Below are positions 35,115 to 43,081 of a stretch of DNA of 49,135 nucleotides, one piece after another. The notes beneath the pieces were generated by a model, which was not told the DNA's origin, ran no database searches, and saw only the letters and a list, made by a program, of their open reading frames with translations. Source of the stretch: Chloroflexota bacterium (GTDB taxonomy: Bacteria > Chloroflexota > UBA6077 > FW602-bin22 > JACPRP01); the NCBI GenBank assembly GCA_023480885.1, contig JAMCWX010000039.1:1-49135 (forward strand). Direction: 5' to 3'. The position numbers and the translations under genes are program-made. How positions within the stretch are numbered: the stretch's first letter is position 1; every line of letters starts with the position of its first letter.

Positions 35115-35508
35115 GATGGGCGATCTCCTCGAAACCGAAAGGCAGCGCCTCGGCGCCGCAGGCTGCACGACAAAAAGGCTAGATCAAGGCGTGGTCCTGG
35201 ACTACACAATCTCGGAGTTTTAAGGGTTGCAAGAAATGTGCCAACGCCATAAAATGCGGCGAAGGGCGAGGAGCTGAATGACATTGCTGAATGGATGACT
35301 GGATGTGGTGGCGGCAGGTTTATGATGATTGCCAAAGATTTGAACAGGCGGATCTGTTGCTTCATTCACTGGCCGAGTTGCAGTTGGAAGACTTGATCGG
35401 CAAAGTCGATGGCGCAGGCGCGTAGTCCTGCTGGGTGGTCGGTGATAGCGTCGCGGAGTGAAGCCACAGACCGACGCGGTCTCCGAGACCGCGTCGGTCT
35501 ATCAGGCA
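35115..35508. other. Intergenic region upstream of the protease
   Basis: No gene is supported in these 394 bp. They hold a weak candidate minus-strand promoter for the protease (TTGGCA at 35239-35244 and TAAAAC at 35217-35222, 16 bp apart). Around 35366-35460 there is a short minus-strand open segment (reading ITDHPAGLRACAIDFADQV) that looks like a decayed gene end. A long palindrome lies at 35468-35500. Confidence 0.4.
35468..35500. repeat. Perfect 16-bp palindrome with one-base centre
   Basis: AGACCGACGCGGTCTC at 35468-35483 is followed by one C and then its exact reverse complement at 35485-35500. It lies just beyond the stop of the radical SAM gene. No T tract follows on either strand, so it is more likely a REP-like dispersed palindrome than a rho-independent terminator, although it could block RNA 3' decay. 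Confidence 0.75.
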
Positions 35509-37296
35509 CTAGCATCCGGCGCCCAATTGCCTCAACCCACAAGCGCTGCACTTGCCGGAACGGCAATCGGGTGTGAGCTCTCCCTGCGCGCTCCGCTCGT
35601 ACTCGCGCGCGACGAACTTCCTCGTGATGCCGCCGGCGATGTGGTCCCACGGCAGCACCTCGTCGAGCGAGCGCTGGCGGTAGGCGTAGAATGCCGGGTC
35701 CAGCCCTTCGTCGTGGAACGCCTGCAGCCAGACGTCGGGCTTCTGATGCTCGCTCCAGGCGTCGAACTTGCAGCCCATCTGCCACGCGCGCAGAACGACC
35801 TTACCCATCCGCCGGTCGCCGCGCGAAAGCGCAGCCTCCAGCAGGCTGGACTCAGGATCGTGCCAGCTGAAGCGGATGCCGCGCAGCATCTGCTTGAGGT
35901 ACTCCTGCTTCGGCCGCACAGTCTCTGGCCGCTCCTGGCCCACCCACTGGAACGGGCTATCGGGCTTGGGTATCAGCGTGGCCACGCTGACGCTCACCTG
36001 GGCGCGGTGGCCCTGATGCCTCCGTCCGACGGACTTGACCTTGCGCGCCAGGTCGACGATGCCCTCGACGTCTTCCATCGTCTCTGTGGGTAGGCCGATC
36101 ATGAAATACAGCTTGATCTGGCTCCAGCCCCGACCGTAAGCGGCCTCGGCCGTCTTCAAGAGATCGTCTTCGGTTACGCCTTTGTTGATCACGTCGCGCA
36201 GTCTTTGCGTGCCAGCCTCGGGGGCGAAAGTGAGGCCGGTCTTGCGCCGCTGAATGCTTTCGGCCAGGGCTACCGAAAAGGAATCGATACGGAGGGAAGG
36301 GAGAGAGATATTGAGATTCGGATGGCGTGCCGCCAGTTCCCTGACGATGCCCTCGATCTCGCTGTGGTCGCTGGTGCTGAGCGAAACCAGCGATAGCTCC
36401 TCGGCGCCCGTGTTGGCCAGCAGTTCATTGGCGGTGCGCAGAATCTCTTCCTTCGAGCGCTCGCGCACGGGGCGATATATCATTCCCGCCTGGCAGAAGC
36501 GGCAGCCGCGCGTACAGCCGCGCTGAATCTCGATCATCGCCCTGTCGTGCACCACGTTCATGAATGGCACGATAGGCATCGTCGGCGTCGGCGGCAGCGC
36601 CTTGACGATGCGACGCGTGATGACGGGGCTTGCCTCTGGCGCCGTCGGCGTCACTTCCTTCACGGTGCCGTCCTGGCTGTAAGTCACGCGGTAGAGGCTG
36701 GGGACGTAGATGCCTGGGATAGTAGCTGCCTGGCGCAGGAGCGCCGTCCGATCGGCGCCTTTGCCCCCTGCCCCGCGGTACAACTCCACGAGGTCCAGAA
36801 TGACCTCCTCGCCCTCGCCGATAGCGAACAGATCGAAGAAGTCGGCCATCGGCTCGGCGTTGTAGCAGGCGCTGCCGCCGGCGATGACTAAGGGATGGCG
36901 CGCGTCTCGCTCTGCGGCGAGAAGTGGGATGCCCGCCAGGTTCAGCATATTGAGCACGTTGGTGAAGATCAGCTCGTAGGAGAGACTGAAGCCGACGAAG
37001 TCGAAATCGGCCAGCGGACGCCGCGACTCCAGGCTGAACAGCGGGATGCCCTGCTTGCGCAGTTCGGCTTCCATATCTGTCCAGGGAGCGTAGCAGCGCT
37101 CGGCGACGATGCCGTCCCGCCTGTTGAGAAGGTCGTACAATATCTGCAGGCCGAAGTTCGACATGCCGATTTCGTAGACATCCGGATAAGCCAGCGCGAG
37201 CCTCACTTCGTTCTCGCGCCAATCTTTCACGATGCTATTCCACTCGCCGCCGACGTAACGCCCCGGTCGCGCAACTTTTCTCAGTATTCGATCCAT
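35509..37296 (-). CDS. TIGR03960-type B12-binding/radical SAM protein
   Basis: A 595-residue protein. A cobalamin-binding-like N-terminal domain is followed by the radical SAM domain, with the cluster motif CTRGCRFC (Cys261, Cys265, Cys268). The C-terminus holds cysteines in CRSGKCSACGL. Length and motifs fit the TIGR03960 family, which normally acts with a DUF2344 protein. The substrate is unknown, and a modification linked to RNA or ribosome maturation is suspected from gene neighbourhoods. ATG at 37296. The partner gene lies 2.8 kb downstream, beyond the protease. Confidence 0.9.
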   Translation of the reverse strand: MDRILRKVARPGRYVGGEWNSIVKDWRENEVRLALAYPDVYEIGMSNFGLQILYDLLNRRDGIVAERCYAPWTDMEAELRKQGIPLFSLESRRPLADFDFVGFSLSYELIFTNVLNMLNLAGIPLLAAERDARHPLVIAGGSACYNAEPMADFFDLFAIGEGEEVILDLVELYRGAGGKGADRTALLRQAATIPGIYVPSLYRVTYSQDGTVKEVTPTAPEASPVITRRIVKALPPTPTMPIVPFMNVVHDRAMIEIQRGCTRGCRFCQAGMIYRPVRERSKEEILRTANELLANTGAEELSLVSLSTSDHSEIEGIVRELAARHPNLNISLPSLRIDSFSVALAESIQRRKTGLTFAPEAGTQRLRDVINKGVTEDDLLKTAEAAYGRGWSQIKLYFMIGLPTETMEDVEGIVDLARKVKSVGRRHQGHRAQVSVSVATLIPKPDSPFQWVGQERPETVRPKQEYLKQMLRGIRFSWHDPESSLLEAALSRGDRRMGKVVLRAWQMGCKFDAWSEHQKPDVWLQAFHDEGLDPAFYAYRQRSLDEVLPWDHIAGGITRKFVAREYERSAQGELTPDCRSGKCSACGLRQLGAGC

Positions 37297-37375
37297 TGTT
37301 TAGAAAGGGAATAGGGGTCCGAAGCGTACTCCCTAATCCCTACTCCCCTGTTCCCTGTTCCCTGTTCCCTATCTC
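37297..37375. repeat. Intergenic tandem repeat of GTTCCCT units
   Basis: Between two minus-strand genes lies a low-complexity C/T-rich stretch in which the 7-mer GTTCCCT is repeated three times (about 37350-37370) after related ATCCCTACTCCCCT units. Elements of this kind occur between genes in many bacterial genomes. No coding or regulatory role is visible. Confidence 0.55.
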
Positions 37376-37912
37376 TTACTTCTTCGCCTGCGGGGCTGGC
37401 AACTCGTATTTGATGCTGACCTTCAGCTTGCCGAGCTTGATGCGCATGTCCGTCTCGACCAGATTCCTGACGACCTGGACCACTTCAGACGCCTTGTGCG
37501 AAACGTCGATGCCCGGCGTGGCTACAATGCCTACGTGGACATCTACGGATGCTCCTCGGCTGACGACACTTGGCGTGGCGCGCTGAACGTCGGGCAGCAC
37601 CTCTGTCACCTGCTTAATGCGCCCGGCGATGGATTCTGTCGATAGCTCGGCCTTTCCGCCCTTGACCTGCGTCAGCCTTACGCCCCGCAGTTGCGCGGGC
37701 TTGATCTCCAGGTAGATTAGCACCAGGGCGACGATAGTGACCACCGCAGCGGTGACGATCAGCACGATGCGGTCGAAGGACGTGATGACCAGCGGGGCGA
37801 AGGTCTCTTGAATGAGCCGTATGATCTGCTCCGGGAGGATTGCTGTGACGATGCTCGTTATCGACAGCGCCAGAAGCAGCAGCACCACGACCACGCGATT
37901 GAATAAGTTCAC
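37376..37912 (-). CDS. amaP: Alkaline shock response membrane anchor protein AmaP-like
   Basis: A 178-residue protein from GTG 37912, preceded by GAGGAGGT. It has two N-terminal membrane helices (about 5-25 and 48-68) followed by an Asp23/Gls24-like soluble domain with VSRGASVDVHVGIVATPG. This layout matches AmaP, which tethers Asp23-family proteins to the membrane in Gram-positive-type bacteria. No separate asp23 gene is visible. It is driven by a promoter with a perfect -10 box at 37991-37996. Confidence 0.78.
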   Translation of the reverse strand: MNLFNRVVVVLLLLALSITSIVTAILPEQIIRLIQETFAPLVITSFDRIVLIVTAAVVTIVALVLIYLEIKPAQLRGVRLTQVKGGKAELSTESIAGRIKQVTEVLPDVQRATPSVVSRGASVDVHVGIVATPGIDVSHKASEVVQVVRNLVETDMRIKLGKLKVSIKYELPAPQAKK

Positions 37913-37990
37913 GCCTGTACCTCCTCGCCTTGGTGTGCCCGTGCGCCGAAGGCCAGACCTTGCCAGCACGCCGGGGCGACACTGGCCTAT

Positions 37991-38020
37991 ATTATAGCCG
38001 ACGCTGAAAGCCAGCCGCAA
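37991..38020 (-). promoter_or_regulatory. Promoter of the AmaP-like gene
   Basis: On the minus strand TTGCGG (38015-38020) and a perfect TATAAT (37991-37996) are 18 bp apart. The predicted start near 37984 gives a leader of about 70 nt before the GTG at 37912. Confidence 0.55.
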
Positions 38021-38074
38021 CCAGCGAGGAGAGCAGTTTATCAGGACTTGCAGGTTATCGAGAGTCAAATCGTT

Positions 38075-38221
38075 CTAGCGCTGAACGTAACGCTCTGGGT
38101 GCTTTTCGAACTCTTTTTTGCACTCGCCGCAGCAGAAGTAGTAGGTCTTGCCCTGGAACTCGGATGTCGCCCCAGGGTTGCTCGCGTCTACCGTCATGCC
38201 GCAGACGGGATCTATCTCCAT
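38075..38221 (-). CDS. YHS-domain protein
   Basis: A 48-residue protein consisting of a single YHS domain: DPVCGM at residues 4-9, then GKTYYFCCGECKKEF near 24-38. YHS domains bind metal through such cysteines and are often found with metal transport or redox proteins. ATG at 38221 follows AAGGAGGTG by 6 nt. A longer frame runs up into the neighbouring IS end and is not credible as the start. The insertion sequence begins 88 bp upstream, so the native promoter may be displaced, and transcription could come from the element. Confidence 0.82.
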   Translation of the reverse strand: MEIDPVCGMTVDASNPGATSEFQGKTYYFCCGECKKEFEKHPERYVQR

Positions 38222-38308
38222 CTCGGGCACCTCCTTGTTGGCGACTTGGCAGCCACGCCTACGTGCAGGCAGGATTCGTGCCAAGAAGTGGCCGTAGGGG
38301 TTTTGGCG

Positions 38309-39808
38309 CTTAGGGTTACCCAAAACGTGACAGGCGGGCGCGGTAGCGTGCCTGTCTTCGTGTCCATAAAGGTTCCATCGCGCTAAGTTTGTCTGTTATC
38401 CAGGCTACGAGTCTGGCCAGGCTTGGTCGGATGTTGGGTAGACGCAAGAATTCCAGTCCTAACTTGATGTAGCTTATCGGCCCCCTGACCTGAAAACGCC
38501 TGAGCCAGTGGGGGATGAGGGCACCCTCGATTCGTGGCTTTGGCTCCGGGGCAATCGCTGGCCCTTCCGGCTCGCCTTGGCTCGACGCATCGTCTCTGTT
38601 ATCAATCTGAGCCTCGGTCTCTGTGTCTTCTCTGTCATCAATCTCGCCACCCCTTGAGTTCTGCCGAGGCTCGTCCATCATCGGCAGGTCTTTCATCGCC
38701 TGCAGTCCGATCAGCGCCACGAACCAGTGCAAGACCATCAACGCATCAAGTATTCTCGCCACACTGGCGACGTTCTGGACCGTCATCCGTGTCCCTTTTT
38801 TGCCCAGAAATAACTGGTCCTTGCAGTCTTTGTATTCCCGTTCCTCTCTCATCCGCCAGCGATATAACTGTTCCCCCTCTGCGGGATCGCTCGAGTCGGT
38901 AGCCAGATACCAGGGTTCCTCCTGGCCTACATCGAAGACCACCAGCACATTCACTCGAGCGGCCCCATCCTTGCGATAGATAACTCCCTCGACCCATCGC
39001 TTCTGTCCCGGCTCCACCGGTATCACTTCCTTTGCCGCACCGGTTACAGACTCACCTTTGGCATTAACCACGGTAATATGTGTGTCGGCCTTGAACCGAA
39101 TCACAAAATGTCTCATATTCTGTAGTAGCCATTGAAAGAAGTCGGCGCTGGCAAAGCCACGGTCTGCCACCAGCACTGCTCTGATACCTGATGTAACCTT
39201 TGCCCATACCTCATCGACAAGACGCTGTTCTATGAGGTTTTCACTCAGCATTGTTTCCTGGATTTTCCCTTTGCGTCCGTCGCGGGCGAAAACGGCTTTC
39301 AGTTCGTGACGATGGTAAGTCACCCAGCGAATCGGCAATCCACGTCCACCGACTACCACGCTTGCCGTTAGCAACGCAAATGGCTCGAAGAAGGTGGTAT
39401 CCAGTAGGATTGGCAGCAAGTCACCTGGGACCGTACGCAAAGGTATACACAGGCGATAGAGGCTATCCATCAATCTATTGGTCCTAAGCAACGGGTTGTT
39501 GATAAATCGCCAGACCCGCTTGACCCGATGGCGTAGATCGTGAGGACCTTCACCGTCTTCGCTAGGATACTCTCTGGCTAGTTCAGTAATTTGATAACAT
39601 CGAGGATCTTGTCGTACACTTGATGTACAAAGCCGACCTTCCTAGCTGAGAATAGCATCTGCAGTATGGGCCAAAAGGTCGGTTTTGTGCCACAATCGGC
39701 CTGATTTTCCCTTGATCGTTCCCCTCACACGCTAAGCATCCTACACCGGCTAGGCTTTCATCCATCCGAACTTCACTTCGCTTGTGACAAGAAATGGGTA
39801 ACCCTAAG
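38309..39808 (-). mobile_element. IS4-type insertion sequence, 1.5 kb
   Basis: The element is bounded by perfect 13-bp terminal inverted repeats, CTTAGGGTTACCC (38309-38321) and its reverse complement (39796-39808), giving 1500 bp. The inner bases remain partly similar. It carries one minus-strand transposase whose stop codon lies inside the left terminal repeat. No target-site duplication is obvious in the flanks. The transposase has a frameshift, so the copy is probably inactive unless supplied in trans. Confidence 0.85.
38316..39658 (-). pseudogene. IS4-type DDE transposase, frameshifted near its N-terminus
   Basis: The main open segment ends at 38316 and encodes a DDE transposase. The first Asp is in LLDTTFF and the second is in VLVADRGFAS. 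The Glu lies in the IS4-type region YRWRMREEREYKDCK. Its first usable codon (TTG 39491) is not the natural start: the same frame is open upstream and reads RVKRVWRFINNPLLRTNRL. The true N-terminus appears to start at ATG 39658 (MLFSARKVGFVHQVYDKIL) but meets a TAG at 39578-39580 after 26 codons. A one-base change there would join both parts into about 447 residues. Sequencing error or programmed frameshifting are alternatives. Confidence 0.75.
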
Positions 39809-39820
39809 ATTCGGGCGCAC

Positions 39821-39849
39821 TTGACATCGTATAAGGTATGGTATAAGAT
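39821..39849 (+). promoter_or_regulatory. Promoter of the DUF433 gene
   Basis: TTGACA at 39821-39826 lies 17 bp before TAAGAT (39844-39849), and TATAAG (39842-39847) at 15 bp is an overlapping option. It starts only 12 bp beyond the insertion sequence end and drives the gene at 39892. Confidence 0.55.
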
Positions 39850-39891
39850 ATGTGGGCAGGCCAGCATTCAGTTTCGCAGGAGAATGTTTCT

Positions 39892-40281
39892 ATGGCACGG
39901 TATCCTTTGAGTCTACCAATTGAATTGAAGCAGGAAGCCGAAGAATTGGCAGACATTCAAGGGGTCTCACTCAACCAATTCATCCTTTGGGCTTTGGCGG
40001 AGAAGGTCGGAGACTTGCGTCATAGTCTCGACGATCCCGCACATCCTCGCATCACTTATCGGCGAGGCGCATCTGGACAACCAACCCCCTTGGTGCGAGG
40101 CACGGGCATTCGTGTCCAAACCTTGGTTTTGGCCGCGAACAAGTGGGGATTATCACCTACAGAAATCGCCAGGGAGTATGGTCTGAGAGAGTCAGAGGTT
40201 AAGGAGGCTTTGAGCTTCTATGCTGACCATCGAGCAGAAGTTGACAGCAGTATTAGAACTGAAGAAGCCATGGTTGAATGA
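39892..40281 (+). CDS. RHH/DUF433 antitoxin-like DNA-binding protein
   Basis: A 129-residue protein. The N-terminus (RYPLSLPIELKQEAEELAD, then GVSLNQFI) is ribbon-helix-helix-like. The C-terminal half (TPLVRGTGIRVQTL, then GLSPTEIAREYGLRESEVKEAL) is a DUF433 helix-turn-helix of the VapB-type antitoxin superfamily. ATG at 39892 follows AGGAGAA. Such genes usually precede a DUF5615/PIN-like toxin, but none follows here, so it is an orphan antitoxin or an independent regulator. The preceding insertion sequence could have rearranged the locus. Confidence 0.75.
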   Translation: MARYPLSLPIELKQEAEELADIQGVSLNQFILWALAEKVGDLRHSLDDPAHPRITYRRGASGQPTPLVRGTGIRVQTLVLAANKWGLSPTEIAREYGLRESEVKEALSFYADHRAEVDSSIRTEEAMVE

Positions 40282-40296
40282 TTGGGGTTAAGTGAA

Positions 40297-40824
40297 ATGG
40301 GCACGGACCTTATGAACCTGGCCATTCCCGCGTGGAATATCGCGCTACGCACAGTCGTAATCTACGTGATGCTGGTGATCGGCTTCCGCCTGTTCGGCAA
40401 GCGCGAGGTGGGCCAGTTTACCATTTTCGACCTCGTTCTGGTGCTGTTGGTGGCCAACGCGGTGCAGCCCGCTATGACCGGCCCGGATAACTCGCTCGTT
40501 GGCGGCTCGATCATCATAGTCGTGCTACTGGCATTGAACTGGGCTGTCGGTTTGCTGCGCCTGCGCTTTCCGATCTTTCGCAAGTTGGTGCAGAGCCATC
40601 CCACCGTCATCGCGCAGGATGGACAATGGCTTCCAGAGGCTCTGCGGAGAGAGGGAGTGGATCAGGAGGAGGCCGAGATGGCCTTGCGCGAGCACGGCCT
40701 GTCAGATATGAGCGAGGTTCAAATGGCCGTTCTGGAGCTGGACGGAACCATCAGCATAGTGCCCATCGGTTCTCGCACGTTCCGCAGTAGACGCAAGGTA
40801 AGATTCATGCACAGAGGATCCTGA
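40297..40824 (+). CDS. DUF421/YetF-like membrane protein
   Basis: A 175-residue protein with three N-terminal membrane helices and the conserved GKREVGQFTIFDLVLVLLVANAVQPA segment (quoted in part: GKREVGQFTIFD). The cytoplasmic YetF domain follows (VIAQDGQW, then LDGTISIVPI). The family is widespread and its function is unsettled. In spore formers related proteins act in germination or stress. ATG at 40297 is used, and a TTG 15 bp upstream is possible. Confidence 0.83.
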   Translation: MGTDLMNLAIPAWNIALRTVVIYVMLVIGFRLFGKREVGQFTIFDLVLVLLVANAVQPAMTGPDNSLVGGSIIIVVLLALNWAVGLLRLRFPIFRKLVQSHPTVIAQDGQWLPEALRREGVDQEEAEMALREHGLSDMSEVQMAVLELDGTISIVPIGSRTFRSRRKVRFMHRGS

Positions 40825-40862
40825 GAAGAAGGACCACATCGAGCTGCCCCGAAGCGCTCTCG

Positions 40863-41309
40863 CTACGAGCCCGCAGGCCGCAAAGTCGGCCACTGCCCAA
40901 GCTGGCGCATCATCGTGACCAGGTCGTAGTAACTGCGGCCGAGGACGACCTTGCCGTTCTTGATCTGGTACACGTCGCAGAAACGCACCTCGACCCGGCG
41001 GGCCGTCGGCGGCAACTGGCCTGACGGCCCGATTAGCGGGCCGGTGTTGGTGCCTCGGCTGACGTACTCCACGGCCACCCAATCCCCGCCCGCAAAAAGG
41101 TTCGCGATCTCCACCGCCACGTCGGGATAGGCTGAGACCGAGTTCTGGAAGCGTTGTCTATAGCCTACCGGACCGTGGAATGCGACGCCCTGCGCGACGT
41201 CGACAAATACCGCGCCTGGGGCGACGAGGGCGACGGCCCGGTCGAAATCGCGACTGTTGAAGGAGTCGAAGATCGTCCGAACGATCGTGGTGTTATCCTG
41301 CGGCAACAT
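40863..41309 (-). CDS. NTF2/SnoaL-like domain protein
   Basis: A 148-residue cone-shaped alpha+beta-barrel protein. It starts TTIVRTIFDSFNSRDFDRAV and has GPVGYRQRFQNSVSAYPDVAVE, the layout of SnoaL-like ester cyclases and NTF2-like proteins (quoted in part: SFNSRDFDRAV and FQNSVSAYPDV). ATG at 41309 has GAGGAGG 5 nt upstream. A longer reading frame into the divergent promoter region is not used. The substrate is unknown. It is transcribed away from the sulfur operon. Confidence 0.75.
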   Translation of the reverse strand: MLPQDNTTIVRTIFDSFNSRDFDRAVALVAPGAVFVDVAQGVAFHGPVGYRQRFQNSVSAYPDVAVEIANLFAGGDWVAVEYVSRGTNTGPLIGPSGQLPPTARRVEVRFCDVYQIKNGKVVLGRSYYDLVTMMRQLGQWPTLRPAGS

Positions 41310-41406
41310 CGTGACCTCCTCGATATGTCTGCTGGATGGTGTTTCAGCACAAAGCGTGCCCCAGAATAGTAGACCACGAATTTGCGAAATTCTCCTGCAA
41401 AAACCC

Positions 41407-41435
41407 TTGACACGCCGTCGTCTACGTGATATATT
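41407..41435 (+). promoter_or_regulatory. Promoter of the sulfur-relay operon
   Basis: TTGACA (41407-41412) and TATATT (41430-41435) are exactly 17 bp apart. Just downstream the sequence contains two TTAATC direct repeats (about 41446-41462) in an AT-rich patch, within the likely initial transcribed region. They are a plausible binding site for the Rrf2 protein encoded next. The leader to the Rrf2 start is about 90 nt. Confidence 0.65.
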
Positions 41436-41532
41436 GTTGACGTTTTTAATCGACTTAATCAATTTCCGTGCGTCAATCGTCACCGGTCTGGCTGTATTCT
41501 CTGCCTGGGCCGGGCCATTCCAGGAGATGCCA

Positions 41533-41970
41533 ATGAGAATCTCGATGAAGAGCGACTACAGCCTGCGCGCAATCATCGACCTCGCTCGCCTCTACGGGCA
41601 GGGGCCCATCCAGAGCGGCGATATTGCCAGCAGGCAAGACATTCCTGAGCCTTACCTGGACCAACTGCTCACCATCCTGCGCAAAGCGGGGCTGATCAAG
41701 AGCGTTCGCGGTCCGCTAGGCGGCCACTCTCTCGCCCGATCCCCAGAGGAGATCACCGTTGGCGAAGTCATCGCAGTCATCGAAGGCTCTATCGCTCCTC
41801 TGGACTGTGTTCAGGAGAGCAACAGTTGCTCACGATCCAGGGCGTGCGCCCAGCGCGACCTGTGGACGGAGATCAACTCCATAGTTTGGAAGGCGCTCGA
41901 CTCCACCACCATCGCCACGCTACTGCAGCGCCAGATCGAGCGAGACTCTCAGACCATGTATTACATCTAA
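41533..41970 (+). CDS. Rrf2-family regulator with IscR-like cysteines
   Basis: A 145-residue Rrf2 protein with an N-terminal winged helix (MKSDYSLRAIIDLARLY and DIPEPYLDQLLTILRKAGL). Three cysteines, Cys92, Cys99 and Cys105, match the iron-sulfur-binding loop of IscR-type members in position and nearly in spacing. It therefore probably senses an Fe-S cluster, redox state or persulfide. ATG at 41533 lies 6 nt after CAGGAG. It is the first gene behind the promoter at 41407 and is followed 17 bp later by the MoaD-MoeB fusion, so autoregulation of the whole operon is likely. Confidence 0.88.
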   Translation: MRISMKSDYSLRAIIDLARLYGQGPIQSGDIASRQDIPEPYLDQLLTILRKAGLIKSVRGPLGGHSLARSPEEITVGEVIAVIEGSIAPLDCVQESNSCSRSRACAQRDLWTEINSIVWKALDSTTIATLLQRQIERDSQTMYYI

Positions 41971-41987
41971 CTCGAGGAGGGGCACTG

Positions 41988-43073
41988 ATGCCAGTCACAG
42001 TTTATATTCCTACCCCTTTGCGCAGGTACACGGAAAACCAGGCCAGGGTCAGCACAGAAGCGAACGACGTGGCCAGCTTGCTGGACGATCTGGTGAGCCG
42101 CTATCCAGAGCTGAAAACGCATATCCTGGACGACAACTACGAGATTCCGCGGTACGTCAACGTCTACGTGAACGAGGAGGAGATTCACTCGCTTCAGGGA
42201 AAGGGAACCAGGCTCAAGGACGGCGATCAGGTCGCGGTGATCCCTGCGATGGCGGGCGGGGCACAGCCTTTTTCTGAGGATCAAATCAAGCGCTATAGCC
42301 GGCACATCATCCTGCCTGAGGTTGGCGGCAAAGGCCAGCGGAAGCTCCTGGAGGCTAAAGTTCTGCTCATCGGCACCGGCGGCCTGGGCTCGCCAGCCGC
42401 GCTTTACCTGGCAGCGGCGGGCGTAGGCACGCTGGGCGTCGTCGACTTCGACGTCGTGGACATGAGCAACCTCCAGCGCCAGGTCATTCATCACGTGCAC
42501 GACCTCGGCCGTCCCAAGGTGCAGTCGGCGGCGGAAACCATCAACGACATCAACCCCGACGTCAAAGTGATCCAGCACAACACCCGCGTGGCGTCGGACA
42601 ACATCCTGGACATCATCGCCGATTACGACGTCATACTCGACGGCTGCGATAACTTCCCGACGCGCTACCTGGTCAACGATGCCTGCGTGCTGGCGGGGAA
42701 GCCTAACGTCTACGGCAGCATCTTCCGCTTCGATGGCCAGGCGACGGTTTTCGCGCCCGGAAAGGGCTGCTATCGCTGCCTCTTCCCGACGCCGCCTCCG
42801 CCAGGGATGGTCCCTAGCTGCCAGGAGGCTGGCGTTCTCGGCGTCCTGCCAGGCATCATCGGCGTTATCCAGGCGACCGAGGCGGTCAAGTTGATCCTGA
42901 ACGCTGGAGAGCCGCTGATAAACCGCCTGCTTCTCTACGATGCGCTGTCGATGGAGTTCCGTGAGGTGAAGATTCGCCGCGACGCTAACTGCCCCATCTG
43001 TGGCGACAACCCGACGATCAAGGAACTCATCGACTACGAGCAGTTCTGCGGCATCGGACCGGCAACGCATTAG
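41988..43073 (+). CDS. MoaD/ThiS ubiquitin-like domain fused to MoeB/ThiF-type adenylyltransferase
   Basis: A 361-residue fusion. Residues 1-91 are a beta-grasp sulfur carrier that ends in the di-glycine of PAMAGG (Gly90-Gly91). Residues 95-361 are an E1-like adenylyltransferase, with nucleotide loop GTGGLGSPAALYLA (129-142), conserved Cys278 in VPSCQEAGVLG, and a zinc site from CYRC (261-264) and CPIC (335-338). ATG at 41988 follows AGGAGGGG. In free carriers the di-glycine must be C-terminal to be adenylylated and thiolated. Here it is internal, so either the protein is processed or the domain acts in place. It links cysteine sulfur or persulfide to the TusA/DsrE proteins that follow. Confidence 0.88.
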   Translation: MPVTVYIPTPLRRYTENQARVSTEANDVASLLDDLVSRYPELKTHILDDNYEIPRYVNVYVNEEEIHSLQGKGTRLKDGDQVAVIPAMAGGAQPFSEDQIKRYSRHIILPEVGGKGQRKLLEAKVLLIGTGGLGSPAALYLAAAGVGTLGVVDFDVVDMSNLQRQVIHHVHDLGRPKVQSAAETINDINPDVKVIQHNTRVASDNILDIIADYDVILDGCDNFPTRYLVNDACVLAGKPNVYGSIFRFDGQATVFAPGKGCYRCLFPTPPPPGMVPSCQEAGVLGVLPGIIGVIQATEAVKLILNAGEPLINRLLLYDALSMEFREVKIRRDANCPICGDNPTIKELIDYEQFCGIGPATH

Positions 43074-43081
43074 GAAGGTCG

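Noticed and set aside
35468..35500. Rho-independent terminator
   Set aside because: The palindrome is not followed by a T tract on either strand.
38075..38323. 82-codon version of the YHS protein
   Set aside because: The extra N-terminus runs to the terminal repeat of the insertion sequence. The ATG at 38221 has a strong ribosome site and directly precedes the conserved domain.
41967..43070. Long minus-strand open frame (367 codons) opposite the MoeB fusion
   Set aside because: It is the antisense shadow of a clearly conserved GC-rich gene and its translation has no recognisable domain.
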